This document shows positions 51,974 to 60,945 of a stretch of 64,000 bases of DNA, piece by piece. The stretch is taken from positions 1-64,000 of the forward strand of contig JACMKU010000161.1 in NCBI GenBank assembly GCA_014379965.1, in the 5' to 3' direction. The notes below the pieces were generated by a model, which saw only the letters and a program-made list of their open reading frames with translations, was not told where the DNA came from and made no database searches. The DNA is from Chitinophagaceae bacterium (GTDB taxonomy: Bacteria > Bacteroidota > Bacteroidia > Chitinophagales > Chitinophagaceae). A program made the translations under genes and the position numbers. Position 1 is the first letter of the stretch; each line of letters starts with the position of its first letter.

Positions 51974-52477
51974 ATGATGAATCAGGAGAGAACGTTACGT
52001 GAACCCGCCTACCCGCGTACTTGGCTACATGTTGGATCAGGCCTACTAAACCATTTGCAAAGTTATAAGGTCAACATCCTTGAGTGGCACGAGAACCATC
52101 TCTTGGAAGTGAGGAACTTGGATGAAGAAAAAAAGCGGTTGAACGATCTTTGCAGAGTTTCCCACGTTAGCTCAACAATCTGGCAATCCTTCGACCGAGA
52201 GTTAGAAGGGTTGAATATTAAGAAGCAAGGCAAGGCAGCAGAGGCTAATTTCATACTGGGCCACATTGAGACTGGAGTTACTGAATTTTTCAATTTGCAT
52301 ACCGATATCCTGGAAGATATGGGCTCGGGGTCCCTTTCCCGGAGACTGTATGTAAATAAATATTTGGCTGGATACCGGGACGTAATTGAAAAACTCGCCC
52401 TATGCCGTTTGGAAAATGTATTCCTACCTCCAAAGGATCTCACCGATGCCATAGCAAAGCACTTACGTTTGAAATAG
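51974..52477 (+). CDS. Small helical protein, shared C-terminal module (copy 4)
   Basis: A 167-residue protein, helical and charged, with HVGSGLLNHLQSYKVNILEW near the N-terminus. The last 65 residues (VTEFFNLHTDILEDMGSGSL, NKYLAGYRDVIEKL, LTDAIAKHLRLK) follow the module seen at 48682, 49775 and 50601, with an insertion before the G-S-L segment. It is the copy closest to the tail genes. Function unknown. Confidence 0.65.
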   Translation: MMNQERTLREPAYPRTWLHVGSGLLNHLQSYKVNILEWHENHLLEVRNLDEEKKRLNDLCRVSHVSSTIWQSFDRELEGLNIKKQGKAAEANFILGHIETGVTEFFNLHTDILEDMGSGSLSRRLYVNKYLAGYRDVIEKLALCRLENVFLPPKDLTDAIAKHLRLK

Positions 52478-52486
52478 GGTTAGGTA

Positions 52487-53278
52487 ATGAGAGGCCGTCC
52501 GAAAAAGATAATACCATTATTAGATCGCGATGCACTTATTGCTAAGTTCCTGGAGCAATTTAAACAGGGGTATAGTGATAAGTATATCGCTATGAGTGCA
52601 AAAGAGAATCCGGCATGCAAGTTCACTGACGAACAAGTTTTGGCTTTGATCACAGAGGCGAGAGAGATCCTGATGAACGAACATTCTCACAAGCCAGCAG
52701 ATATTAAGCTTTTACACGTTGCACGGCGAAACCGAATGACCGCGAAACTCCTGGCAACAAAAGAACTCGACGCCGATTTAGTCACGTCTAAGAGATGGTT
52801 AGACTCGCGAAATCGAAAGATACGCGCTAGCTCTAAAGCTTTAGAATTGTTATCAGCTATCGAATCGTTGCTTGAAATTTCATTCGAGCGAAATACAACT
52901 GTAGAAGTACTTCACGAGGTGAATGTGAGCCTAAACAGCCCGGAAAAATCGAACCTGTATGTTACCAGGCTCACCTTTGACGAACAACTAGAGCTATACC
53001 ACATGATGCTTAAGGCTAAGGTGGGCCGTGTTGAGCCGGTTGGAGTTCGGGAAATTGACTATATGGGGAACATCATTGAGGATATAGAAGCTGAGGTACT
53101 GCCAACAAATGTTGAGCATATCAAGCTAATAAATGCGCCGGTAGATTCAACGACTGAGAGAACTTCAAGTGACCCGACATTGCGACTACGAGAACGATTG
53201 AAGGCTTTAGCCGCTAAGAAATTTCACCAGGTGGGAGCTCACTTGGACGACACTGAACAAAAGTACTTTGATCAATGA
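52487..53278 (+). CDS. Phage-type hypothetical protein, possible DNA-binding packaging protein
   Basis: A 263-residue protein starting with the basic RGRPKK (AT-hook-like) and a helical region (ALIAKFLEQFKQGYSDKYIA) reminiscent of small-terminase DNA-binding domains. The pattern ITEAREIL, then KPADIKLLHVARRNRMTAKL reappears loosely in the next gene. Its stop overlaps the next start (ATGA). Position directly before a tape-measure gene would also suit a tail-assembly chaperone, so the identification is open. Confidence 0.6.
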   Translation: MRGRPKKIIPLLDRDALIAKFLEQFKQGYSDKYIAMSAKENPACKFTDEQVLALITEAREILMNEHSHKPADIKLLHVARRNRMTAKLLATKELDADLVTSKRWLDSRNRKIRASSKALELLSAIESLLEISFERNTTVEVLHEVNVSLNSPEKSNLYVTRLTFDEQLELYHMMLKAKVGRVEPVGVREIDYMGNIIEDIEAEVLPTNVEHIKLINAPVDSTTERTSSDPTLRLRERLKALAAKKFHQVGAHLDDTEQKYFDQ

Positions 53279-53766
53279 CTACCCACAAGGAAGTAATACA
53301 AATGACCGCAGATGGAATGCTTGATGGCAAGGGCAGAACGGAGTTAAGAGCAAAGATTCGCCGGGAACCGGCCTTTGAGTATTCTAATGATGACGAATGT
53401 GATACTATCATTGCACAGGCCAAAGCATTGCTCGAATCAACCACTTCACTTGATCCGAGAGATATAATATCAAACCACATTTTAATTTATGAAGAGATCT
53501 TTTTTTACGCTAGATCAATTGGAGATGCGGGCTTGGCCGATAAAGCTCTTAAGGCCAAGGAAAGGCTTATCGGTTTAACAAACCAAAGTCGTGTTATGAT
53601 CAACAAAAAAACAAATATCACGGTCCACGCACCTGTCCAATACGATTGGACTCGCCTTTCCTCTGAAGAATATCAACGTATGCAAGAACTAACGGCCAAG
53701 GCCACCCCGGTGCCAGAAGTCGGTCAAATTCTACAGATCGAATCAAATCAACCACAAGACCTATGA
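53275..53766 (+). CDS. Phage-type hypothetical protein, distant relative of its upstream neighbour
   Basis: A 163-residue helical protein, translationally coupled to the upstream gene (4-bp overlap). DECDTIIAQAKALLESTT followed by DPRDIISNHILIYEEIFFYA and ADKALKAKERLIGLTN resembles regions often seen next to or in phage small-terminase-like proteins, and loosely mirrors the layout of the preceding product. Function not assigned. Confidence 0.6.
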   Translation: MTTHKEVIQMTADGMLDGKGRTELRAKIRREPAFEYSNDDECDTIIAQAKALLESTTSLDPRDIISNHILIYEEIFFYARSIGDAGLADKALKAKERLIGLTNQSRVMINKKTNITVHAPVQYDWTRLSSEEYQRMQELTAKATPVPEVGQILQIESNQPQDL

Positions 53767-53823
53767 GATTTTATAGGCCTTTAAATCGCTCCAATTGGAC
53801 TCAACCGTGTTAACAAATTCAGA

Positions 53824-55764
53824 ATGGCCGAAAGTATCAATGTAAATTTTAAGGTTGCCGGATCGGAGCTATCCTCTTACATCGACTCCATACAAAAGAA
53901 GTCGGATCAGCTTTCCAATGCCGCTATCAAAGCAGCCCTTGAGCAAAACAACAAGGCCAAGGAAAATCTAAAGATCATTGATGATCAAATAAAAGCTATC
54001 GAACGCAAAAGCCGTATCGAGGGCCAGGCTCAACGCTCAATTTTACAGGAGAGAAGGGATACTGATTTAAGAAGGAACCGTGATTCTTATGAAGGCAGGA
54101 GAAATACCGTTTTCGCCGATCATTCTCTCACAGAAGCAGAGAAGAAGGAACGTATTGAGACCCTCCATGGTTCTGAGAAGGCGACAGAGCAAACTATCAA
54201 GAGTCAATACCGTGAGAACATCTCCCTCCTGAAGGAACAGGAGAGGCAGGACAAAATACAAACCCAACTTGCCAAGGAGAATATAGACACCCTTAAGGAG
54301 ACAGCAGCCAAGAACGTCAAGGCTATCATGACGGGCGACTTGAAGTTAGTTGACGTTATCAAAGGAGCTCAGTCTGAGGAAGAGAAGTTTGTAGCGAACC
54401 TAACTGAGCGAGGCCTAAAAGAACAGCCTTCAACAGCCAAGGATAAGGAATCAGTAAGAGGCGGACTATTCAACGACATTATTAGGGCTGAGAATTTTAA
54501 TCGCTTCCTGGACTTCGGAAGTCGTGCTGCTCAATCACAGAATGGGTTTGATATGATCTCTTCAGCAATCGCAGCCATCCCTCAAGGAATTGCGACAATA
54601 TCAGATGGTATACCGCTTGCAGGTGGCATTGCAAAGGTTGGAGCCAAATTAGCTGAGGCAGCAGGGCAATACCTGGAACGTAAGGCAATAGCAGGTCAAG
54701 CCTATTATAAGGAAGCCTTTCGATATAATGCAGTCACAGGGATTGACCCTACTACTTCCACTGACATGAACCGGGTTGGAGTCAGTGCAACCTCTTTTCT
54801 TGGAGCTCGAACAGATTATGTCAGGAGGCGAGGGTATTCCTCAGAATCAAACGAAACAGCCAGAGACGCTATCTATGCCGAAAAAGGTTTTGGTGTTGAT
54901 CAAGGCACATCTTCCACCCTTGTAGAACTCCAAAGAAGCAGCAGGGAGAATAATCGGGATCTCGCTGGATTAATTGGTGCTGTGATTGAGCGGGGTCAGG
55001 GGAATATCTTCAAAGGCGGTGATAATACTTTCCTCAATGAGTTTCTCGGAAAATTTGCAACACTCCAAAAAGAACTTTTAAAGTCACAGAGTAGCGTACC
55101 CACCGGTACTACGATGGACATATTGAGCCGGTTCAATAAACTAGGTGGCGAGTTTGATATGCGTGATCCCCGGTCAATGGGTAATATCAATGCTATCCAA
55201 CAGGGGCTTGCAAATCCTTCTTCTGACAACATGAAGGCAATGGCCTATCGAATCCTGAGTCAACAGAATCCTAACATGGGCATCTTTGATCTGAATGAGG
55301 AGATGAGCAAGGGGTTAGGATCACCTGGTTACCTAAAGGGAGTGTTATCAATGGTGAGTCAAATCGGTGGCAACGATCAGACACAGATGATGAATTTGGG
55401 TGGAGCATTCAAAGGACTTTCACCTTCAGCGGTAAGAAGGCTTTTCCAGAACAAGGAAAGTCTGATAAGTGGTAACATATCGATAGATGAGCTACAATCG
55501 AGGTTCCCAACCGATTTTAAAGGAAAGGCGGAAAGCAACACCACCTTAATCGAGAGAAATAATGCGGATATCGAGACACAATTGTTGAATGGAGTGAGAA
55601 AATCACTTGAGTCAATCTATGGATCGGTCAGGGAAGGAATTACAGATGCATTCTCTGGAGCAGTCTTAAAAGTCGATAATGGCAAAGGTACAATTGAATT
55701 CAAGCGGCCAAAAGAATTGTCCAATGAAGTAAAGTATCGTTCACCAAACGGAAGTCTCAGGTAA
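53824..55764 (+). CDS. Tape-measure-like phage tail protein
   Basis: A 646-residue protein. The N-terminal 190 residues are a long charged coiled coil (QLSNAAIKAALEQNNKAKEN, then SILQERRDTDLRRNRDSYEG). A glycine/alanine-rich hydrophobic stretch of about 50 residues follows at about 238-285 (FDMISSAIAAIPQGIATISD, then AGGIAKVGAKLAEAA), then alternating helical and glycine-rich sequence. This is the usual build of tail tape-measure proteins, which set tail length and later insert in the target membrane. At 646 residues it would predict a short tail, on the order of 90-100 nm by the usual 1.5 angstrom per residue rule. It heads the tail module. Confidence 0.75.
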   Translation: MAESINVNFKVAGSELSSYIDSIQKKSDQLSNAAIKAALEQNNKAKENLKIIDDQIKAIERKSRIEGQAQRSILQERRDTDLRRNRDSYEGRRNTVFADHSLTEAEKKERIETLHGSEKATEQTIKSQYRENISLLKEQERQDKIQTQLAKENIDTLKETAAKNVKAIMTGDLKLVDVIKGAQSEEEKFVANLTERGLKEQPSTAKDKESVRGGLFNDIIRAENFNRFLDFGSRAAQSQNGFDMISSAIAAIPQGIATISDGIPLAGGIAKVGAKLAEAAGQYLERKAIAGQAYYKEAFRYNAVTGIDPTTSTDMNRVGVSATSFLGARTDYVRRRGYSSESNETARDAIYAEKGFGVDQGTSSTLVELQRSSRENNRDLAGLIGAVIERGQGNIFKGGDNTFLNEFLGKFATLQKELLKSQSSVPTGTTMDILSRFNKLGGEFDMRDPRSMGNINAIQQGLANPSSDNMKAMAYRILSQQNPNMGIFDLNEEMSKGLGSPGYLKGVLSMVSQIGGNDQTQMMNLGGAFKGLSPSAVRRLFQNKESLISGNISIDELQSRFPTDFKGKAESNTTLIERNNADIETQLLNGVRKSLESIYGSVREGITDAFSGAVLKVDNGKGTIEFKRPKELSNEVKYRSPNGSLR

Positions 55765-55783
55765 ATATTAATTAATAAGAAAA

Positions 55784-58708
55784 ATGGGCAATCCTAAATC
55801 ATTATATCAAATAACGCATTCGTCCCCACAACAAACCACGGTAGGTGATCTTTTGAACGATAAAAACGGCGTTGCCTACATTTACCATACCGATCCGGAT
55901 GCATTCCTGGCCATCGTTGGAAAGGATGGTAAGACTAACAGGCAACGAATTGAGGCCACCTATAAATTCCCAGAGGAGAAACGGTATATAGGATATAAAG
56001 CAAACCTTCTCCCTCTAAAAGTAGGCACACTACTTTACCTTGAGTTCAGCAAGGTGAATGAAGCATCATGGTTAACAGAAGGTATTGAGGTATTGAATAA
56101 TAGTGAACCCGCCTTCAAAGCCGCACAGTTGGCAGCAATCGAGGGAGATCCCGGATATTTCCAAACTAATAAGCCTGTTCATGGCAAACCCCTCACAGGT
56201 ACATCGCAAAGTATTATGCCGGAAGTTACCGTATGGATTTGGTGTCGTGCACTGTCGCCAAAGTCAAGTGAGGGGACTGGGCAATTGCCGGGACAATTCC
56301 TCGACTTGACTCCGTTTGTCATGAGTTGCACTACCAACATCAATAAGAATACTGGAGGAAACTTCCAGATTACTTTGCCCCCACTTATGTGTGAGCTAGA
56401 CGATGAAAGGCAATGGATACTAAAGAGAAACCATTTGGACAGGTATGACTCAGTCAATGGAGCATCAATCCAAGGTGAAGGCTATGTGGCCCAGTCTGCA
56501 CTATTTCATTCTGACTTACAAAACAGTGGCGAAGGCAAAGCAAGTGACGAGGTTCTGGTAAGAAATCAATTCTTATTTCATAACATAATAACGAGTAACG
56601 ATCTGATTTTCATCCGGTTCGAAACACTGGATATGGAAAAGAAGAAAAGGTATGCCGATAGTAGGCAGTATTACGTGAGCAAAAACAACATTGCCGGCAA
56701 TCTTTACGACATGATCGGTCTGGTAGATTCAAATGCCCAGTCTGTGACTCCGGAAACGAACGATGTTACGATAAGCATTAGTGGTAGGGACGGATCGAAA
56801 TTGCTGCTGGAAGATGGTACATATTTCTATGCTCTTGAAAACAGTCAGGGGATGATGAAATTCGCCGGGCAATCTGAACAGAAGAGCCCACTCATTGACA
56901 GAATATATGGTAACGGAGCGTTGAATTTTCTTAGCCTGTATATGCACACCAGTATTGACTTAGTCTTGAAATTTATCATTCAACAGTTATCCAATATAGA
57001 GGTGATTCCAGATGGGCTATTCTCGAGTTTTGGTGACCGAATCAACTATAGGTTTAACGTAACTCAACCTAGATCAAAATCCAACACGGATTACAAACCA
57101 AAAGTGAAATTGGAGCCAGCAAACGGCATTTGGAAAATTGTAAAGCTGGTAATTGATGAATCGGTATCAGGGCGAATGATACAAGACTCTTCATTCTCTT
57201 CAGCAAATGGCTCAATCTTGAACTTTATTAGGACTGCTTGTCAGGAACCATTGGTTGAATTTTACATGGATACCTACGGAGATATGTATCACTTAATCGT
57301 TCGGAAACCCCCTTATGATCAAAATGCATTGATATCACTCATAGAAGGAAAAATTAATACAGAGACAGGTACGCCAGAAGTTCCGCCGGCTGTGATAAAC
57401 ATAGAGCAGGAAGATGTTCTGGATGAAAAATTAATGTTTGATGACTCTGAAGTCTATTCTTGGTATCACTTCTACCCTCGCAACGTGTTTATTGGAGATG
57501 ACAATTCCTACTCACTTAGTTATCTCGGAGCCATTTATTTTGAGGAATATGCAAAGCTGTGGGGCTCTAAACCTTTCCAGCAGTCTCACCCTTACATGCC
57601 ATATGTTCCGTTGAATAATAGTGAAAAGGGATTGGGGTTGTATGAACGACAGGCTATTTTCGATTTAAAATATGTGGTTGAAACTAATCAATACATGCCT
57701 TTTACTAGAAAGGGAAAACTTATTCTTAACGGAGACCGTCGAATCAAAATAGGAAATATCATAAGATACAAATCCACGGGTGAGATCTTTTTCGTAGACT
57801 CTGTGCAGCAGTCTTATCAAATATCCGAGAACAGCATTGATCGAATCACGGTGGTTGGAGTATCACGGGGGATGATAGAGCAATTAATTTATGGTGTTTT
57901 CTATGATACTGAATCGGGTGAAAAACGTTATGTGAGCTATTTCAATATCATCAATACAACGCTTGAATTAAGCCCAAGAGAGACGGTTGAGAAAATAACC
58001 AAGGTCAGGAAGGTATCAGACTTTCAGCCCTTGCCTGCAAATATTTCAGAGACCGTCCTGGATCAGGTAAACAATAAGGGGTTGGCAAAACTGGAGAAGT
58101 ATAACTACCGGCCAGAAAACAAAAAGGTCTTTGTTAAATTCATTAACGAAATAAATCGTCTTGGGTATAACGTCATCATCACCTCTACAAACAGGAGTTA
58201 CCAAGAACAATTCCAATTAAATCTACAAGACTCTCGAAATGCAGACCCAGGCCATTCTCGACATGAACACGGAAGCGCAATAGATATTAACCTGGAAAGC
58301 AAGACAACCGGTAAGAGGTACAAAAAGCTAACCAGCAAAGAAGCCTGGGAAGCCACCGGAGTCCCAGCACTGGCCAAACAAATGGGCCTCCAGTGGGCGT
58401 CCGGAAATGGTTCATTTGGCAACTATGTAGACCGGGTGCACTTTCAGATCGTAAATTCCAGCAGTGAGGCAAATGATGAAGTCCTGGCAGATAGATACGA
58501 AGAATACACCGAAGAGGTCAGAACGATTGAGATCAACAGGGATAAGATATTTTCAAACTTCAAGGTCAACAAATTCTCCTTTAATTTCTTCTTAAAGAAA
58601 TTGCAATTCGATCCATCTTATAAGAGGGTAACCAGTAGAAACGTTTTCCAAAACGATCAGCAGGGCACACCAATCGCTCCAATTATCAAATCAGTAAGAA
58701 AGAACTAA
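55784..58708 (+). CDS. Tail hub/baseplate protein with C-terminal M15 peptidase domain
   Basis: A 974-residue protein. The N-terminal and central parts are beta-rich and resemble tail-hub proteins (TVWIWCRALSPKSSEGTG, FVMSCTTNINKNTGGNFQIT, RIKIGNIIRYKSTGEIFFVD). Residues about 780-890 are a D,D- or L,D-carboxypeptidase-like M15 domain: SRHEHGSAIDI (825-835) supplies H827 and D834, and DRVHFQ supplies H886, giving the three zinc ligands. A tail-borne peptidoglycan peptidase would open the wall during injection. It overlaps the spike-like gene by 1 bp (TAATG) and follows the tape-measure gene by 19 nt. Confidence 0.82.
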   Translation: MGNPKSLYQITHSSPQQTTVGDLLNDKNGVAYIYHTDPDAFLAIVGKDGKTNRQRIEATYKFPEEKRYIGYKANLLPLKVGTLLYLEFSKVNEASWLTEGIEVLNNSEPAFKAAQLAAIEGDPGYFQTNKPVHGKPLTGTSQSIMPEVTVWIWCRALSPKSSEGTGQLPGQFLDLTPFVMSCTTNINKNTGGNFQITLPPLMCELDDERQWILKRNHLDRYDSVNGASIQGEGYVAQSALFHSDLQNSGEGKASDEVLVRNQFLFHNIITSNDLIFIRFETLDMEKKKRYADSRQYYVSKNNIAGNLYDMIGLVDSNAQSVTPETNDVTISISGRDGSKLLLEDGTYFYALENSQGMMKFAGQSEQKSPLIDRIYGNGALNFLSLYMHTSIDLVLKFIIQQLSNIEVIPDGLFSSFGDRINYRFNVTQPRSKSNTDYKPKVKLEPANGIWKIVKLVIDESVSGRMIQDSSFSSANGSILNFIRTACQEPLVEFYMDTYGDMYHLIVRKPPYDQNALISLIEGKINTETGTPEVPPAVINIEQEDVLDEKLMFDDSEVYSWYHFYPRNVFIGDDNSYSLSYLGAIYFEEYAKLWGSKPFQQSHPYMPYVPLNNSEKGLGLYERQAIFDLKYVVETNQYMPFTRKGKLILNGDRRIKIGNIIRYKSTGEIFFVDSVQQSYQISENSIDRITVVGVSRGMIEQLIYGVFYDTESGEKRYVSYFNIINTTLELSPRETVEKITKVRKVSDFQPLPANISETVLDQVNNKGLAKLEKYNYRPENKKVFVKFINEINRLGYNVIITSTNRSYQEQFQLNLQDSRNADPGHSRHEHGSAIDINLESKTTGKRYKKLTSKEAWEATGVPALAKQMGLQWASGNGSFGNYVDRVHFQIVNSSSEANDEVLADRYEEYTEEVRTIEINRDKIFSNFKVNKFSFNFFLKKLQFDPSYKRVTSRNVFQNDQQGTPIAPIIKSVRKN

Positions 58709-59568
58709 TGAGAGATGCAAGTTATAATCTCGGGGTAAATCCCATTCACGCAAAAGTGTGGTCAGCAGGCATCGCATTTGTGATTATTCCTTCCGATGTT
58801 GATCGGGCCGAATATATTGCAGAATGCTTCAGAACATCAACCGTATCGATATTTTCAGAGCATAACGGGTACAGCAATCGGGTTCAGATTGACCTTTTTT
58901 CGTTGAATTTTGTCAATTTTCCAACCGAAACCAATGAATTTGGATCAGCGGTGGCATTTACAATAGAGCCAGTAAGCAAGCGGCCATTCATCACCGGTAT
59001 ATTCTTTAAAGATGATCAAATATCTCAACTCAAAGAACATCAGTTTCGGTTCCGGAGAGAGCTTGATGGCAATATTGTGGAGCTAATGGGATCTCCCCAA
59101 GATGGGTTCTTGGGCTTTAATGTGAAAGCTGTCAATGGTGGAGAGGTAGCAATTTCGGTAGAAAGTGATGATGATTCGGGCAAGTTAAATGTGACTATTG
59201 ACGGTGATATTAATTTACAAGCATTGGGCAATACCACAATCAAGCAGTTTAACAAGCTTAGTATTGTAACCGTGGATAGGGACAACGAAAATGAACTTTC
59301 CATTTTTGAACAAAATAGCACTCAACACGAATTTTTCGATAAGGAGCACAAGGTAAATACCCAAAAGTTCTCAATTAATAATGGGCAAGAGCCATTGATA
59401 TTAGGAAAAGTATGGAAGAAGTTCATGGATGACTGTATTGATGAGATCGGCAAATCCACCGTGCTTACTCCGTTGGGTCAAATGCCACTGTTGAATAAAG
59501 CACAAATAATAGCCTTTAAGGAAAAAACTTCATCGATGCTATCTGAAATTGGATTTATAAATAAATGA
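58708..59568 (+). CDS. Baseplate spike-like protein
   Basis: A 286-residue protein. The N-terminal region (AKVWSAGIAFVIIPSDVDRA, then STVSIFSEHNGYSNRVQIDL) is beta-rich with OB-fold-like character. A repetitive beta-strand segment at about 145-205 (GEVAISVESDDDSGKLNVTI, GDINLQALGNTTIKQFNKLS) looks like a trimeric beta-prism, as in gpV/VgrG-type spikes. A C-terminal helix follows. No cysteine or histidine tip motif seen. It probably forms the membrane-piercing tip below the hub. Coupled to the hub gene by overlap and to the next gene with a 1-nt gap. Confidence 0.68.
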   Translation: MRDASYNLGVNPIHAKVWSAGIAFVIIPSDVDRAEYIAECFRTSTVSIFSEHNGYSNRVQIDLFSLNFVNFPTETNEFGSAVAFTIEPVSKRPFITGIFFKDDQISQLKEHQFRFRRELDGNIVELMGSPQDGFLGFNVKAVNGGEVAISVESDDDSGKLNVTIDGDINLQALGNTTIKQFNKLSIVTVDRDNENELSIFEQNSTQHEFFDKEHKVNTQKFSINNGQEPLILGKVWKKFMDDCIDEIGKSTVLTPLGQMPLLNKAQIIAFKEKTSSMLSEIGFINK

Positions 59569-59569
59569 T

Positions 59570-59812
59570 ATGCCACTACGTATAGGATCATTGTCGAAAA
59601 GTATGACCCATTTTGTTAAAGAAGTTAACAAGTTGGAACAAGAGGATGCTGAGAAGGCTATCACAGCTTATTGCAACAAACTTGAGGAGGTGATTTTTGC
59701 AGCCATAAAGAGCATTACCATAACCATACCTCCAAGTGCAATTCAGGTACAAGGGTCGGCAGCGGCCCAGACCAACTTAGTTCAAATCGTGTTAAAGGAA
59801 GTCGTATCATGA
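59570..59812 (+). CDS. Small tail-module protein
   Basis: An 80-residue protein, coupled to the spike-like gene. The first half is a charged helix (SMTHFVKEVNKLEQEDAEKA) and the second is beta-rich (SITITIPPSAIQVQGSAAAQ). Position and size suit a small baseplate or adaptor protein. No direct family match. Confidence 0.6.
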   Translation: MPLRIGSLSKSMTHFVKEVNKLEQEDAEKAITAYCNKLEEVIFAAIKSITITIPPSAIQVQGSAAAQTNLVQIVLKEVVS

Positions 59813-59872
59813 TATAGAAAATGCTCTCAGGAACCGAAATAGTTTACAAACCGAAAATAAAATCAGATCATA

Positions 59873-60811
59873 ATGGAATTAAACGCAGCTATTTTTGATG
59901 AGTTCCTACGTATCACGGGAAGGGATATATCCAGGTATTTTGTAAATGCTTTGAATTTTTTCAATTCCGACTATAATACAATCGTGAAATATTATTCGGG
60001 TGCTTTGGATAACATTTCAAGTACCCCCTTTTCTAATTTTGATGCTCTGGAAGAGGAGAATAAACAGGTGTTTGCGGTGTTTCAGCAGAACTCCAGGCAG
60101 TTTAATAATTTAAAGTGGTGGTTGCTAGTTGAACAAATGGAGGAAATAGACAATAGGCTTAAAACATTAAGAAATATCAATAAATGGTCACGTTCATCAT
60201 TGACAAAGGTTGGTTATGATCCCAATATTCAGGCAGAATATGTTTTGAAACAAAATCAGACGATAGAGAACGTTTCAAAGGACTTGATGCAGTCGGACAA
60301 GCCAAATGACGATTGGGCAGATATTGCCATTCAGAATGTCTTGGAAGAGGAGGACTACACCACCGAGGGAGGTAATGATTTGAAGTTAAGGTTTAACAGG
60401 GGGGTGAGGAATCTCCGGATAAATTGCGTAGTCGATGTAATCAACGATAAGAGTATTTACGGAAAGGATTTGAATAGACGAATTCAATTTGATTCTGATG
60501 AAAATGACCTTGAGGTGCTTGGATATGATGATACTATAAGGCAGGCCGTAGAGATCCTGAGTAACCTAAGAAAGAATGACAATCCTGACAATCCAAATGC
60601 AGGTTTACAATCTACATTGGTGGCTGGCTCAAATAGGGCGATGTTTAATGCCCCGGTCATCATCAGGCAATTCAACCAGACTTTTGCTGGGGACGATACC
60701 TTAAAGAATTTTAACATTAATGGACTGGGCCTTGATCAGGACAACCTAACGATAGACTACGTAGTACAAACCAGGCTTGATGAGACTTTTAGTGATCAAA
60801 TTATTTTTTAG
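59873..60811 (+). CDS. Hypothetical phage structural protein
   Basis: A 312-residue protein. The N-terminus is helical (FDEFLRITGRDISRYFVNAL, then FQQNSRQFNNLKWWLLVEQM) and the C-terminal half beta-rich (KLRFNRGVRNLRINCVVDVI, NAPVIIRQFNQTFAGDD). The last residues are IDYVVQTRLDETFSDQIIF. It follows the tail genes and is AT-rich like them. Likely a baseplate or tail-end component by position. No family recognised. A short hairpin follows the stop. Confidence 0.6.
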   Translation: MELNAAIFDEFLRITGRDISRYFVNALNFFNSDYNTIVKYYSGALDNISSTPFSNFDALEEENKQVFAVFQQNSRQFNNLKWWLLVEQMEEIDNRLKTLRNINKWSRSSLTKVGYDPNIQAEYVLKQNQTIENVSKDLMQSDKPNDDWADIAIQNVLEEEDYTTEGGNDLKLRFNRGVRNLRINCVVDVINDKSIYGKDLNRRIQFDSDENDLEVLGYDDTIRQAVEILSNLRKNDNPDNPNAGLQSTLVAGSNRAMFNAPVIIRQFNQTFAGDDTLKNFNINGLGLDQDNLTIDYVVQTRLDETFSDQIIF

Positions 60812-60813
60812 CG

Positions 60814-60831
60814 GGTATTCCTTCGAATACC
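60814..60831. repeat. Hairpin closing the tail module
   Basis: GGTATTC-CTTC-GAATACC, a perfect 7-bp stem 3 nt after the preceding stop codon, followed by AT-rich sequence. Likely transcript-end signal. Confidence 0.6.
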
Positions 60832-60910
60832 AGTCAAATTTTAAATTAACCGACATTGTTTGATGTTGTTGATAGTAGGAAATTATCATCGCTACAATCG
60901 CTTACTATTG

Positions 60911-60927
60911 CTTGACCTCAGGTCAAG
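60911..60927. promoter_or_regulatory. CTTGACCT palindrome upstream of the Mu-F-like gene
   Basis: CTTGACCT-C-AGGTCAAG, a perfect 8-bp inverted repeat centred on one base, 19 bp before the GTG start of the next gene. It may be a protein-binding site. Confidence 0.45.
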
Positions 60928-60945
60928 GGGTTAAATTAATTTTTA

